Positions 50,685 through 60,176 of a stretch of DNA of 64,000 nucleotides are shown here, one piece after another. Origin of the DNA: Mycobacterium sp. JS623 (GTDB lineage: Bacteria; Actinomycetota; Actinomycetes; Mycobacteriales; Mycobacteriaceae); contig NC_019966.1 in assembly GCF_000328565.1 (NCBI RefSeq), forward strand, positions 5,146,001-5,210,000. The letters run 5' to 3'. How positions within the stretch are numbered: position 1 is the first letter of the stretch; the number at the start of each line of letters is the position of its first letter. The translations under genes were made by a program, and so were the position numbers. The notes beneath the pieces were generated by a model. It was not told where the DNA came from. It searched no databases and saw only the letters and a list, made by a program, of their open reading frames with translations.

Positions 50685-51660
50685 GTGTCCGCGGCGGTGC
50701 CGCCTTCCGGGGTTGTGACATTATTGTTCACCGATATTGAGGGGTTCGACCCGCCGGTGGGAGTCAGACGCGGAGTTGATGCGGGCGGCCCTGCTCGCCC
50801 ATGACGCGGCGCTGCGCACCGCGATAGAGAAGCATGGCGGCTTCCTCTTCAGCCACACCGGAGACGGTGTGGTTGCGGCATTCGCATCGCCAAAGGCGGC
50901 TGTCGACGCGGCTGTTGCGGCACAGCTAGCTCTTGAGTTGCCGGTGCGGACGGGCATCGCTACCGGCGAGGCCGAACTGCGCGACGGCGACTACTTCGGC
51001 ACGGTCCTCAACCGGGCCGCACGAGTGATGGCAGGAGGGCACGGCGGCCAGATCTTGGTGGCCGACTCGACAGCGAGTCTGGTCAGCGGAGTCGATCTGG
51101 TCGATCTCGGACCGCGACGGCTGCGCGATATCCCGATGCCCGTCGGGGTGTTTCAGTTAAGGGCCGAGGGTCTCTGCATGAACTTCCCGCCGCTGCGGGC
51201 ACTCGACACCACGCCGGGGAATCTGCGACCTGCGACCACCAGCTTCATCGGGCGCGAGTCCGACATCAGCGAGATTGCAGCAGCCGTGCGAGCACACCGG
51301 TTGATCACTCTGACCGGGGTGGGCGGCGTCGGCAAGACCCGTCTCGCGTTGGAAGTCGCGGCCCAATTGACCGATGAGTTTCCTGACGGTGTTTGGGTTT
51401 TCGAATTGGCAGCGGTCACTGATCCGGCAGCAGTGCCCGACGCCGTAGCCGCAGTTTGGCATAACCCAACAACCAGGCAGAACGGTCCGCGAATCGGTGG
51501 CCGCGGCATTAGAGGGTCGTGTGAGGCTGTTGGTCATAGATAACTGCGAGCACGTCCTTGACGCCGCCGCCGATTTGATCGAAGCAATCCTCGAACAGTC
51601 CGCGACTGTACGGGTCTTGGCCACCAGCCGAGAAGTTCTTGGGATCGCCCAGGTTCGGCT
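50685..51660 (+). pseudogene. Cyclase/NB-ARC regulator remnant, frameshifted and truncated
   Basis: The opening VPPSGVVTLLFTDIEG is followed after about one extra T (near 50745) by STRRWESDAELMRAALLAHD in another frame, then a class III cyclase domain (SHTGDGVVAAFASP) and an ATPase start (LITLTGVGGVGKTRLALEVA, Walker A). A second shift near 51455 moves to a frame with [20 protein letters not shown], and homology ends near 51660. Intact members (cyclase + NB-ARC + TPR + LuxR) exceed 1000 residues, so most is missing. The break coincides with the end of the relaxase on the opposite strand. Confidence 0.8.
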
Positions 51661-54466
51661 GAGCGGGTGGCCGCGGCAGCCAGGCGTTCGTATGCGGTGT
51701 GCCAGGCGTCGACGGTTTTGAGGTGTTGGTTCCAGATCGTTCGGCGTGTGCTGCGGCGCTGCTGGTTACGTTGAAGCGTCTCTGCGACGATGTTGGGGAG
51801 TAGTTCGGTCGGCGTGTGTTCGGCTGCGGTGTGCATGGTGGTGGGTCGGTCGTCGTTGGCCAGGATGGTGCGGAAAGCGGCTGCGGCACAGTATTTGTCG
51901 CCGCGGTGCAGTTGGTGGATTTCTGGTGCGGTGATGGGTGTGGCGTGTTGGTGGTCGGCTTCGTGGTTGAGTTTGTGGTAGAGGTAGGCGTGGTTGGTGT
52001 GGCGGCCGCGGGTCATGGCGACATAAGCCATGGCCCGGGAGGCGGTCTCGCCGAGGATGGCGTGGCAGGTGTCGGTGGTGACGCCTTGGGCGGCGTGCAC
52101 GGTGGTGGCGTAGCCCAAAGTGATGTGCTCGGTGAGGTAGTCGCCGTCGAAGACGGTGCGGGCACCGTCGGACAGCCGTTCGGCGGCAAGCCGATTGGTG
52201 GCGACATCGATGCCCGCGACGCGCCAGCGGTTGCCGTTACGAACCTGATCCAACGAGCCCGCCGTGTTATTAGGGCCGGGGTGCAGCGCGATGGTGGGGT
52301 CGTTGGCGCGGCTGATGATCACATCGCCGATGCGGATGTGTGGGTCGCGGGCGGCTCTCACACTGGGACCCTCGGTGAGGGTGTCGTGTAGGCGGCGGTT
52401 CAGCGCGTCGGCCATCTCCCAGGTGTCACACACCAACAGCACGTCTTTGCCGTTCGCGCGGTCGGCGAGGTAGGCGTGCAGGGCGTCGGCGGCCATCGCG
52501 ATCGGGTCCCCGGTGTGCAGCCGACGCTGGGTGCGGTACCACTTGACCGCGCTGCGCAACCGGTGGCCGTGTGCGCAGCGCAGTGCGAGGGAGGCGTCGC
52601 GCTCCTGGGGGTCTTGCACGCGCCAGACTTCGGTGAGGTGTTGGCTCCAGGGCAGATCAGCGCAGAGTTGTTCGAACATGCCGCCGCGGGCTTTGACCGG
52701 CGCCAGTTGGTGGGCATTGCCGACCAGCACCACCTTCGCCCGCGCCCGTGTCGCGGCCGATAGCAGGGTGCCGAGATCGGGGGTGCCCAGCATGGAGGCT
52801 TCATCCACGATCACCACCGTGGAGTGATCGAGCCGCAGTTGACTGTCAGCGAGGAGGCTCAGGGCTTTGGCGACGGTCAGGCCCTCATCGCCGGCGCCGC
52901 CGTTGAGGGCTTCATCGACGGCCTTGCCGGTCGGCGCGAGCACCAGCACCTGTTTGCGCGCCCGATGCGCCGCGGCGCGCAACGCGGTCAGGGAGTGGGT
53001 TTTGCCCGCGCCCGCGGGCGCGGCCAACGGCTGCACCAGGAACGGGGAGGCCGCGATCGCGCTCACCGCGCGCGCCTGCCCCGTCGACAAGGCCGCGCAG
53101 TCCTCAGCACGTACATCGAGGCGCGCGCGGTTGTCGCGCGCATCCACCATGTCCAGGATTTGTTCTTCTTCGGCGATGATCGCGGCCAGGGTGTAGCGCT
53201 GGTGGCCTTCACGTTCGTGCGCGGCGCGCGGCGCATTGATGGGTACCGCGACCGCATCGACGGCGCGCTCCACCAGTTCACCCGGCTCACCGGGTGCGTC
53301 GATCGGCAGCTGGGCGGTTAGTAGCTTCACCAGGTCGGCGCGGGTGAACGCGGCCTTATCGATGTGCGCGGCCGCCGCCGCAGTGTGCGCGCTGAATTGC
53401 GCGGCGCTGGCGCGGTGCGCGCCCAGCTGCGCGGCGCTGGCGTGGTGCGCGGCGCGGGCGCGGCGCTCGGCGCGCGCGCGGTAGTGCGCGTCGCGATCCA
53501 CCACCAGGCCGCGCGCATCGGCGCGCCACTGCTCCTTGAGCTGCGCCCATGCCAGGGATTCGGGTTTGGCGGGGCGGGTGGCCTTCTGCGCGGCGGCCAA
53601 CTGCGCCGCGCTGGGGTGGCCGTCGACCAGCACCAGGTTGTCGCGGGCCCATTCGCGCAGCCGGGTGGAGCGCTGCGACCACGCCCGAATCGACTCGCAG
53701 GTGACGCCGGCGATGTCGGCCATCCCGGTGTGCGCATCGATGGGCGCGAATTCGAAGCCGCGTTCGACGTGCAACTCGTGACGCAGTGTGGCCTGATAAA
53801 TCATTCCGGCGGCCTTGGCCTCGTGATACAGCGACTTGGAATCAATACTGACCAGCTGACCGTCGGCGCGGGGTTGGCGGTTGGGCACGATCACATGAGT
53901 GTGTAAGTGTGGGTCCCCGCAGCGTGAGGTCTCGTGCTGGTAGGCGATCGCCACCAAACCCGGCAGGCGCTGCAGATCCTTCATCCCGGTGATCGGGTTG
54001 TGAACCCGGGTATAAGCGGCGTGCCGGTGCAGATACTTCATCGCCGCCTGCACAGCGCGAAGATGAGCGGCCACCATCACTTTCTCGCCGAGGTCATCGG
54101 TCAGCGCGCGCAGCAGCGACACACTTTCGGGGCGGCGAAGGTCAGATCGAAACCGTGCACACTGTTCTCGGTGAACATCCGTCCCCGGGCACCCGACGGG
54201 GCGCGGCCCTCATCCAGCCACATCCGGGCCGTCTCGGTGTCGACCTCACCACCATCCAGCGCGGCGCCGCTGAGTCCCGTTGTGTCAGCGATGCTCTCGG
54301 TGTCGCCGACGATCAGCCAGGTGGGTGTGCGGCTGTCACCTTCGGAGTAATACTCCCCCAGACCACCATTGGCGCGTTGGCGGTCCATCGACGCTTGCGT
54401 GGCTTGGTCGGCGGTGTCGTTGTAGTAGGCGATACCGAACCGATTCAGACGCGAAATCGTCAACAT
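51660..54466 (-). pseudogene. MobF/TraA-type relaxase-helicase, frameshifted and 3'-truncated
   Basis: The N-terminus (MLTISRLNRFGIAYYND, from ATG 54466) carries the tyrosine region. After DLTFAAPK a missing base near 54127 shifts the frame; the expected [11 protein letters not shown] continues in the next frame. The relaxase metal site is [14 protein letters not shown], and the TraI-like helicase has Walker [12 protein letters not shown], Walker [12 protein letters not shown] and the late [11 protein letters not shown] motif. Coding sense ends near [12 protein letters not shown] (~51660), beyond which the frame simply reads antisense to the cyclase remnant. It processed the element's DNA for conjugation when intact. 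ATG 54122 restart would lack the catalytic tyrosine. Confidence 0.85.
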
Positions 54467-54852
54467 CGCCGCCAGCCTTAGATCGCGAACTCCGTTGAGG
54501 AGGAGCTTGTTTCGGGGGTGCGTAAGCGCGCCTGAAACAAGTATTGCACCCCTGTGCCAATGTGCCACGCAGAGATTTTGAAAGGAATTTGGCGGAATCG
54601 TTTGTATTCCAAGTTGTTTGGTGTGCGCTGAGCATAGATCAGTGGTGCTGGGCGCGGATGGTAGAAGATTGAGAATGGTTGAGCATTGTGGTGGAAATTG
54701 GGTTCTGGGTTGGGTGGATTGCGCCGCCCGGCCCATGCATGGGCTGGGTCGACGTCGTCGTCGGTCCCGAAACTTCCGCCTGAAGCAGTGCTTGCGCGGG
54801 CTTACGCTCATGTAATACCGCGTTGATCGCAGGTGGGAAGGGTCGAAACACC
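54467..54852. other. Intergenic region upstream of the relaxase, candidate oriT/operators
   Basis: No gene is seen. CTTGTTTC (54506-54513) and GAAACAAG (54534-54541) form an inverted repeat, and GCCCATGCATGGGC (54731-54744) is a perfect palindrome. Position between a MobF relaxase and divergent helix-turn-helix genes fits an origin of transfer and an autoregulatory operator, respectively. Neither assignment is proven by sequence. Confidence 0.45.
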
Positions 54853-55146
54853 TTGAGCAACAACATCAATGAGCAGTGGCTCAGCCGCCAGGAACTCGCC
54901 GATCGATACAAGCTACCGGTCAAGACTCTCGCACAGTGGGCCTCGATGGGAACCGGTCCGCGCTATGCGCGTATGGGTCGACACGTTCGATACCGTCTCA
55001 GCGACATCGCCGACTGGGAGGCCGAGCGGATCCAGGACCGCCAGGACGGGACTGAGCGCGGCGCACCAACGCGTGAGGCCGCCGAACCGATCGCCAGCGC
55101 GGCACCGCGGGCCACCGACGCCGACACTGTGAGGAACCAGCGATGA
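54853..55146 (+). CDS. Helix-turn-helix protein, AlpA/excisionase-like (97 aa)
   Basis: The domain WLSRQELADRYKLPVKTLAQWASMGTGPRYARMGRHVRYRLSDIADW is the winged-helix motif of excisionases and small MerR-like regulators. A TTG at 54853 with AAGGG upstream seems the likeliest start; a TTG at 54823 is also in frame. The C-terminal tail is acidic. The stop overlaps the next gene (ATGA). In actinobacterial integrative elements such pairs sit near the replication/transfer region. Confidence 0.75.
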   Translation: MSNNINEQWLSRQELADRYKLPVKTLAQWASMGTGPRYARMGRHVRYRLSDIADWEAERIQDRQDGTERGAPTREAAEPIASAAPRATDADTVRNQR

Positions 55147-55397
55147 TTCCAATCATCTACGACCTCGCAGAGGCGGCGCGCATTCTCGGATTCTCCGAGT
55201 CGTATCTTCGTTCGAAGCTTCGCGACCGAACTTTCGCCGGGATGAAACGCGCGGGGCGGTGGGCGATGACGGAGGCTCAGATCGAAGCAGCAATTGAGTC
55301 GATGTGCATCGACGCACGGCCGACCGATCCACCGTCGCCATCCGGACTCTCCAGGCACAGTCGCTACGGCCGTCGACTCCGGCAGCACGGCGCTTGA
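55143..55397 (+). CDS. Small helix-turn-helix DNA-binding protein (84 aa)
   Basis: IYDLAEAARILGFSESYLRSKLRDRTFAGMKRAGRWAMTEAQIEAAI is a second excisionase-type helix-turn-helix. It is translationally coupled to the preceding gene. The C-terminal tail is basic and Ser/Arg-rich. Probably a regulator or accessory recombination protein of the element. Confidence 0.72.
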   Translation: MIPIIYDLAEAARILGFSESYLRSKLRDRTFAGMKRAGRWAMTEAQIEAAIESMCIDARPTDPPSPSGLSRHSRYGRRLRQHGA

Positions 55398-55590
55398 GCA
55401 ATTGCGATTCTCGGGGGAAGTGTTTGATCGTTTACCCCTTGGTCAATACGAGGTGGTGGTGGTTGTCTGATTCGAGCACCGCCAACGGCAAGGCGGACAG
55501 CACTCCGGTTGGTCGGCGGTCCGTTTCGTGTTCAGTGACGGTCTTCGTGTGGGGAGGTTGAGCCGCCGTCGGGTTTCTACGGGGAGGGAA

Positions 55591-56082
55591 ATGGGCGCCT
55601 ATCAGACCCTGGTGGTCGGCACTGATGGCTCGGACACGTCATTGCGTGCGGTCGACCACGCAGCCGCGTTCGCCGCGGCAAATAACGCGAAGTTGATCAT
55701 CGCGACGGCGCACCTGCGCAATGTGGACAAGGGTGGGTGGGGAAGACCAGCCCGTCCGGACGGTGTGCTTGATGGCCGCGCCGAGGTCGTCCTCGGGGCC
55801 GAGGGCGACTACAAGATGCACGGCATGGCACCCGTATATGCGGTTCTGCGGGAGGCCAGCGAGCGGGCCAGGGCGGCTGGGGCGAGAAATATCGAGGCGC
55901 GACCGATTGCGGGTGATCCGGTACACGCGCTCTCCCGCCTCGCCAAGGAGGTTAAGGCGGATCTGTTGGTAGTCGGCAACGTGGGCCTGGGAACGCGCAG
56001 CGACAAGTGGATTGGCTCGGTGCCGGGCAACGTCTTGCGCAGGTCCAAGACCGACGTCCTGATCGTCCACACCACCGACTGA
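55591..56082 (+). CDS. Universal stress protein (UspA family, 163 aa)
   Basis: It has the Usp fold: YQTLVVGTDGSDTSLRAVDHAAAFAAANNAKLIIATAH at the start and the ATP-binding end DLLVVGNVGLGTRSDKWIGSVPGNVLRRSKTDVLIVH (G-2x-G-9x-G-S/N type). GGGGAGGG precedes ATG 55591. It stands three bases before the cyclase gene, so both are co-transcribed. In mycobacteria some Usp proteins bind cAMP, which fits a cyclase partner. Confidence 0.9.
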   Translation: MGAYQTLVVGTDGSDTSLRAVDHAAAFAAANNAKLIIATAHLRNVDKGGWGRPARPDGVLDGRAEVVLGAEGDYKMHGMAPVYAVLREASERARAAGARNIEARPIAGDPVHALSRLAKEVKADLLVVGNVGLGTRSDKWIGSVPGNVLRRSKTDVLIVHTTD

Positions 56083-56085
56083 GGA

Positions 56086-57210
56086 ATGGCTGGCTCTGTG
56101 GGGATCGAGGTTGACATTGAGGCGTCGGGTCTGCTTCACGGCCTTGAAGGAAAAGGGCGCCGGGACCGCGAAGAGCTCATTGGTTGGTTGCTTGATCGCG
56201 GCTTCAGCATGCAACAGATCCGCGCGTCGCGCGCGGCCCCCATGCTGCTGCCCTCTTACCGAGTGCTGGGCGACGATGGCAGTTTTGTGTCGGCCCGTCA
56301 GATCTGCGAATCGAGCGGCATCGATTTGGATCTCTTGCAGCGTCTGCAACGAGCGGCTGGCCTGCCCCGAATAGAGGATCCCGATGCAGCCGTTCTGCCG
56401 AGAGCTGACGTGGAGGCCGCCGCCCAAGCGAAAACCTTCATCGACTTCGGCGCTGAGCCCGATGATGCGGTGGCCGTCATGCGCGTGCTGTCTGACGGAC
56501 TGCGCCGTACTGCGGCGACGATGCGTGATGCTGGTTTCAAGATTTGGGTGAAACCGGGCGCTAGCGAAACTGAGTTAGCTCAGGCCGCGGAGCGGATGGC
56601 AGAGCTCGCCGCACCGCAGCTTGGCCCACTTGTTGTAGCCATTCTCATGTTGCAACTACGCCATACGTTCGAAACAGAGTGGGTGAGCGCCGCCGAGCTG
56701 TCAGCCGGGAAACTGCCCGGCGCTCGAACAGTTGCAGTGGCATTCGCTGACCTCACGGGTTTCACTCGCTTAGGTGAGGTGCTATCTCCCGAGGAACTCG
56801 AGCATGTGGCTAGTCGTCTCACCTCACTTGCCCACGAAGTGGAGGGTGGTCCGGTTCGGTTCATCAAGACGATCGGCGACGCCGTCATGTTCGTGTGCCC
56901 TGAACCCGATCCGCTGCTGAGCGCAGCCCTCGAATTGGTGAACCTCGCGGCACAGGAGGGGTTGCCTAGGCTGCGGGTCGGCGTTGCGGCCGGGATGGCA
57001 GTCAGCCGCGCCGGTGACTGGTTCGGCAAACCGGTCAATGTGGCCAGCCGTATTACCGCAATCGCACGTGCGGGTACGGTGCTGGCCGCGGAGTCTGTGC
57101 GCCATTCTGCCGGTTCATCTTCTTTCAGATGGAGCCCCGCGGGTACACGTCGCCTCAAAGGTGTACGGGGCCAAGTACAGCTTTTCCAGGTAACCCACTT
57201 GACCAACTAA
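56086..57210 (+). CDS. Class III adenylate cyclase, Rv1264-type with regulatory N-domain (374 aa)
   Basis: Residues ~1-195 form a helical regulatory domain (ELIGWLLDRGFSMQQIRASRAAPMLLP, FVSARQICESSGIDLDLLQRLQRAAGLP) like that of Rv1264, which inhibits the catalytic domain in a pH-dependent way. Residues ~205-370 are the cyclase: VAFADLTGFTRLGE, RFIKTIGDAVMFVC and NVASRITAIARAGTVL. Metal Asp, substrate Lys, Asn and Arg are all present. It should be soluble and active. Co-operonic with the universal stress protein. Confidence 0.9.
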   Translation: MAGSVGIEVDIEASGLLHGLEGKGRRDREELIGWLLDRGFSMQQIRASRAAPMLLPSYRVLGDDGSFVSARQICESSGIDLDLLQRLQRAAGLPRIEDPDAAVLPRADVEAAAQAKTFIDFGAEPDDAVAVMRVLSDGLRRTAATMRDAGFKIWVKPGASETELAQAAERMAELAAPQLGPLVVAILMLQLRHTFETEWVSAAELSAGKLPGARTVAVAFADLTGFTRLGEVLSPEELEHVASRLTSLAHEVEGGPVRFIKTIGDAVMFVCPEPDPLLSAALELVNLAAQEGLPRLRVGVAAGMAVSRAGDWFGKPVNVASRITAIARAGTVLAAESVRHSAGSSSFRWSPAGTRRLKGVRGQVQLFQVTHLTN

Positions 57211-57482
57211 GTCCAGGTAAAAAACACCACAAACGGTCCGCTACCCGCAAGGGTGTATTGATCACGCATTCTTCGGCAGGAATGGCTTGATGAAGCCGCC
57301 TAGACGTCCCACTAAAGGACCAACAACTGGCTAAACGAGTAGTCATTGAAGTCTGGTCCACGCAATAACATGTAGTGCTCTACTTGTGCCTGGCGACGAG
57401 GTCGCGATTACCGTCTCGTTAGGTGCCATCACGAACGCCGGCACCGTTTTCATGATCGCAGTAAGACACGAAGGAAACTGCA

Positions 57483-57578
57483 ATGGGGAACGCCAGGTTT
57501 ATAGGCCGCGTCGGGGCATTAGCAGTCATGCTGGGTATCGGGCAACGTCTGTTACACGTCGACGACAGTCGCTTGTAG
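57483..57578 (+). pseudogene. Truncated 5' end of a mycobacterial secreted-protein gene
   Basis: An ATG with AAGGAA upstream encodes MGNARFIGRVGALAVMLGIG, the stereotyped N-terminal signal region of a family of large mycobacterial secreted proteins. It then runs into unrelated sequence and stops after 31 codons, 20 bp before the integrase stop. It looks cut by the integration or by later deletion. The rest of 57211-57482 shows no gene. Confidence 0.55.
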
Positions 57579-57597
57579 AGCAATTCGAACGAGTCGG

Positions 57598-58626
57598 TTA
57601 GCCGAGCGCCGACCCGATAGCGTCTGCCGCCGCCTGTGCGCTTCGTCGGTCGAGATGGCCGTATACGCCAATTGTCGTCTGAATGGACTCATGACCAAGG
57701 TGTTGTTGTATGACCGGCAACGGCACCCCGGCCTGAATCATCCAAGAGGCACACGTGTGTCTGAGGTCGTGCACACGCGGTGACTTCGTCAGCCCAGCCT
57801 TCATCGCACTCTCACGTCCCGGCTTCCAGCCGCCGTTGAAGAACTCCTGCGCACGAACCGGATTGCCGGCGCCGTTAGTGAACAGGAAGCCCGGCGCTGT
57901 GAGGTCGATGACCTCCAGCGCCGCCGGCGGCAGGCTGATCGTGCGGATCGATTTCTTCGTCTTGGGCGGCCCGATCTCGGGCCGGTAGTCACCGGAGTAC
58001 TTCCAGGCCTTATTGATTCGGCACGTCTTGGCCTTCCTATCGATGTCGGCGGCACTAAGCGCAGTCGCCTCTGAGAATCGCATGCCGGTGGTGACCAGCC
58101 ACGTGGCCAGGTTCTTCCAGCGGTCGCGTTCGATGTGGTCACGCAGCAGTCGGAACTCGTCCGGTGTGAGGAAGACCGTCTCCTCGACGCGCGTGTGCGG
58201 CAACCGTCGCCCCTGGCACGGATTGGACGGAACAACCGCAGCTCACACCGCGGCGTTGAACGCCCCGGACAGGAATCCGTGTTTGTTAGCGATGGTCTTG
58301 CCGCTGCCACCAAGCTGTTTCACCCACTTGGCGATCGTCGTCTCGGTAACGGCGGTAATAGGCATCGAGCCGAACACTGGGCCGATATCGCGGGCCACGT
58401 AGGTGCGGTATCGCGCGAGGGTGGCCGGCTGGACCCGGGTCAGGTTGTCGATGTGGGTGCGCAGCCACTCGCTGACCGTCGGGACATGGCGGCCGATCTC
58501 GTCTAACTCAATGATGCGCAGCGCCTCGTCGGGACCGTGGTCTTCCAGCAGAGTTTTGAAACGCTCTGCGGCAGGCAGGTTTTCGAACGTCAGCGAGCGC
58601 TGGCGGCCGTCCTGGCGCCACAGCAC
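57598..58626 (-). pseudogene. Tyrosine recombinase (integrase) with in-frame stop
   Basis: The frame is continuous from LWRQDGRQRSLTFENL (SAM-like core-binding domain with WLRTHIDNLTRVQPATLARY) to the catalytic domain (TGMRFSEATAL with Arg; VHDLRHTCASWM; LGHESIQTTIGVYGHLD with the Tyr). It is interrupted by one TGA at 58243-58245, where the family usually has Arg (CGA). A normal N-terminus would begin ~17 codons earlier at 58677, where the codon is GTT, so the start may also be damaged. It lies 127 bp from the tRNA-Ala gene and was the integrase of the element. Read-through or two-part expression is not excluded. Confidence 0.85.
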
Positions 58627-58683
58627 GCGGTAGGTGTTTCCGGCGCGATTCCTTTGGGCGTGGATGCTTGCCGCAACCCTTGA

Positions 58684-58702
58684 TGTTACGTGAAGTGTTA
58701 CG
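58684..58702. repeat. Paired TGTTACG repeats at the right end of the element
   Basis: TGTTACG occurs at 58684-58690 and 58696-58702, between integrase and tRNA. The same heptamer occurs at 44314 and 44355, and inverted at 44365, at the other end. They resemble integrase arm-binding sites. Confidence 0.45.
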
Positions 58703-58752
58703 TCGTTCCCGACGCAACTTTGGAAAGCACCTCTGAGCTGCGTAAACTTTGT

Positions 58753-58824
58753 GGAGCTAAGGGGATTCGAACCCCTGACCTACTCGATGCGAACGAGTCG
58801 CGCTACCAACTGCGCCATAGCCCC
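58753..58824 (-). tRNA. tRNA-Ala (anticodon CGC)
   Basis: The minus strand folds to a full cloverleaf: acceptor GGGGCTA/TAGCTCC, D-arm GCGCAGTTGGTAGCGC, anticodon stem ACTCG/CGAGT around loop TTCGCAT (anticodon CGC) and T-arm AGGGGTTCGAATCCCCT. CCA is not fully encoded. Its 3' end serves as the attachment site for the element to the left. Confidence 0.95.
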
Positions 58825-58878
58825 TGGTACCGGTAGCACAGGCTACCAGCCTCGGCGCCGCCGCCGAAAATCGATTGG

Positions 58879-59940
58879 CTATTGGCCGGCAGCGTGCGGA
58901 AGGTCGAAGTCGCGCGCGAAAGGGGCGTAGTCGAGGTGCTCGAATATCGGGTCCTCGTCGTCGATCTCCAGCACCACCGAGCCAGGTCGCCGAAGCCGCG
59001 ACGGAACGACGTCGAACTCGTGATCGTCGGTGTTCTCTACGCCCAGCCTCGACCGCGCGATCCGCTGGGCGCGGCGCCGCCGCAGCCGCTCCTCGATTCG
59101 GGTCTGACGACGCAGGTACGCCAGATACAGCAGTGTGAGCGCGCCAATAGATCCGCACGCCCACCACGCAATCGGGTTCAGGGTGACCCCCGCGATACCG
59201 GCGACGATCGTCGCCACCGTCAGCACCATCAGCATCCGCTTGCGGAACTTGTATTTGCGCGCGTCGATCGTGACGGCCCTGGCCTCGGCCCGCCGCCGGC
59301 GCGCGGCGCTGATCGACTCGGCGATCTGCAGATCGGTGTCCGACGGCGCCTCCAGGCCCGAGGAATCGTCGACGTACTCGTATTCGTCCTCGGTGCCATC
59401 GGGCTCGTACTCTGCATCGGGCTCGTACTCGGCCTCGGGTCCGTACTCGGCTTCCGCCTCGTCGGCGAGGAGTTCGTCGGCCCCGGGTTCCTCGCCGAAA
59501 TCCAATGGCAGCTCGCCGGTTTGGCCCCCGGGCTCGTCCTCTGCGACTGCCTCGTTCGCCGAAGCGCCCACCGGTAACGCGCCTGAGTCCTCGTCGATGA
59601 CGTCGACGTCGAGGTAGTCCGGCTCGCTGTCGAACTCGGACTGCACTGCCGCGACGCGCACCACCGCGCGCTCTGTCGACTCGTCGTGGGGTTCTTCGTC
59701 GAGGTCATCGTCGAGATCGTCGTCCGACGGTTGCCAGTGCGGATCGCTGTTGTGTCCGGCCGCAGGCCTGCCACGCCGTAGCAACCGCGCACCGCGGCCG
59801 GTGTTCAGGACGCGCGTCGCCAATGCCACGTCGCTGGTGCGGCGAACGGCATCGCGCTTGCTGATCAACATCGGAACCAGCACGAAGAGCCAGAGCACGA
59901 CGAGGGAGATCCACAAGAGGGATTGGGGGATGCTTGGCAT
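58879..59940 (-). CDS. Acidic membrane protein, Rv0996/GlpR-like (353 aa)
   Basis: One N-terminal helix (SLLWISLVVLWLFVLVPMLI) is followed by a basic patch, a ~120-residue highly acidic region with repeats (AEYGPEAEYEPDAEYEPDG), two more helices (MLMVLTVATIVAGIAGVTL, WWACGSIGALTLLYLAYL) and a basic/acidic C-terminal tail. It matches Rv0996 in position. In Corynebacterium the membrane receptor GlpR encoded beside the MoeA-like Glp binds it and links it to cell division. By synteny this is the candidate GlpR. That functional transfer is inference. Confidence 0.78.
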   Translation of the reverse strand: MPSIPQSLLWISLVVLWLFVLVPMLISKRDAVRRTSDVALATRVLNTGRGARLLRRGRPAAGHNSDPHWQPSDDDLDDDLDEEPHDESTERAVVRVAAVQSEFDSEPDYLDVDVIDEDSGALPVGASANEAVAEDEPGGQTGELPLDFGEEPGADELLADEAEAEYGPEAEYEPDAEYEPDGTEDEYEYVDDSSGLEAPSDTDLQIAESISAARRRRAEARAVTIDARKYKFRKRMLMVLTVATIVAGIAGVTLNPIAWWACGSIGALTLLYLAYLRRQTRIEERLRRRRAQRIARSRLGVENTDDHEFDVVPSRLRRPGSVVLEIDDEDPIFEHLDYAPFARDFDLPHAAGQ

Positions 59941-60176
59941 GGCGCCTGCTCCTTTCCCCTTCAGGCTAGGTCCGTGACCAGCGCATCCATGGGCGGCGCG
60001 CCGAGGTCAATTACACACCTGTAATTCAGCGGTGACAAGCACCATCAGTCACAAATGTCACATTGGTAACAACGGCGGCTTCTTCGCTGGCGCCGACTTC
60101 TGCACCACGGTCGTGATTTCGGCAGGCGACACAGTCCTGAGGCAGAAATCGGCGACGGAGGCCTGCTAGCGACGAA

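Larger units (their letters stand above)
44239..58776. mobile_element. Degenerate integrative element at tRNA-Ala (about 14.5 kb)
   Basis: Bounds are the tRNA-end copy and the tRNA-Ala gene itself. The integrase lies next to the tRNA, as in most such elements. Contents include a MobF relaxase remnant, two helix-turn-helix genes, an IS110 insertion, cyclases, a universal stress protein and an esterase. TGTTACG repeats near both ends (44314, 44355, 58684, 58696, plus inverted 44365) resemble integrase arm sites. Both integrase and relaxase are broken, so it is unlikely to move by itself. Confidence 0.6.
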
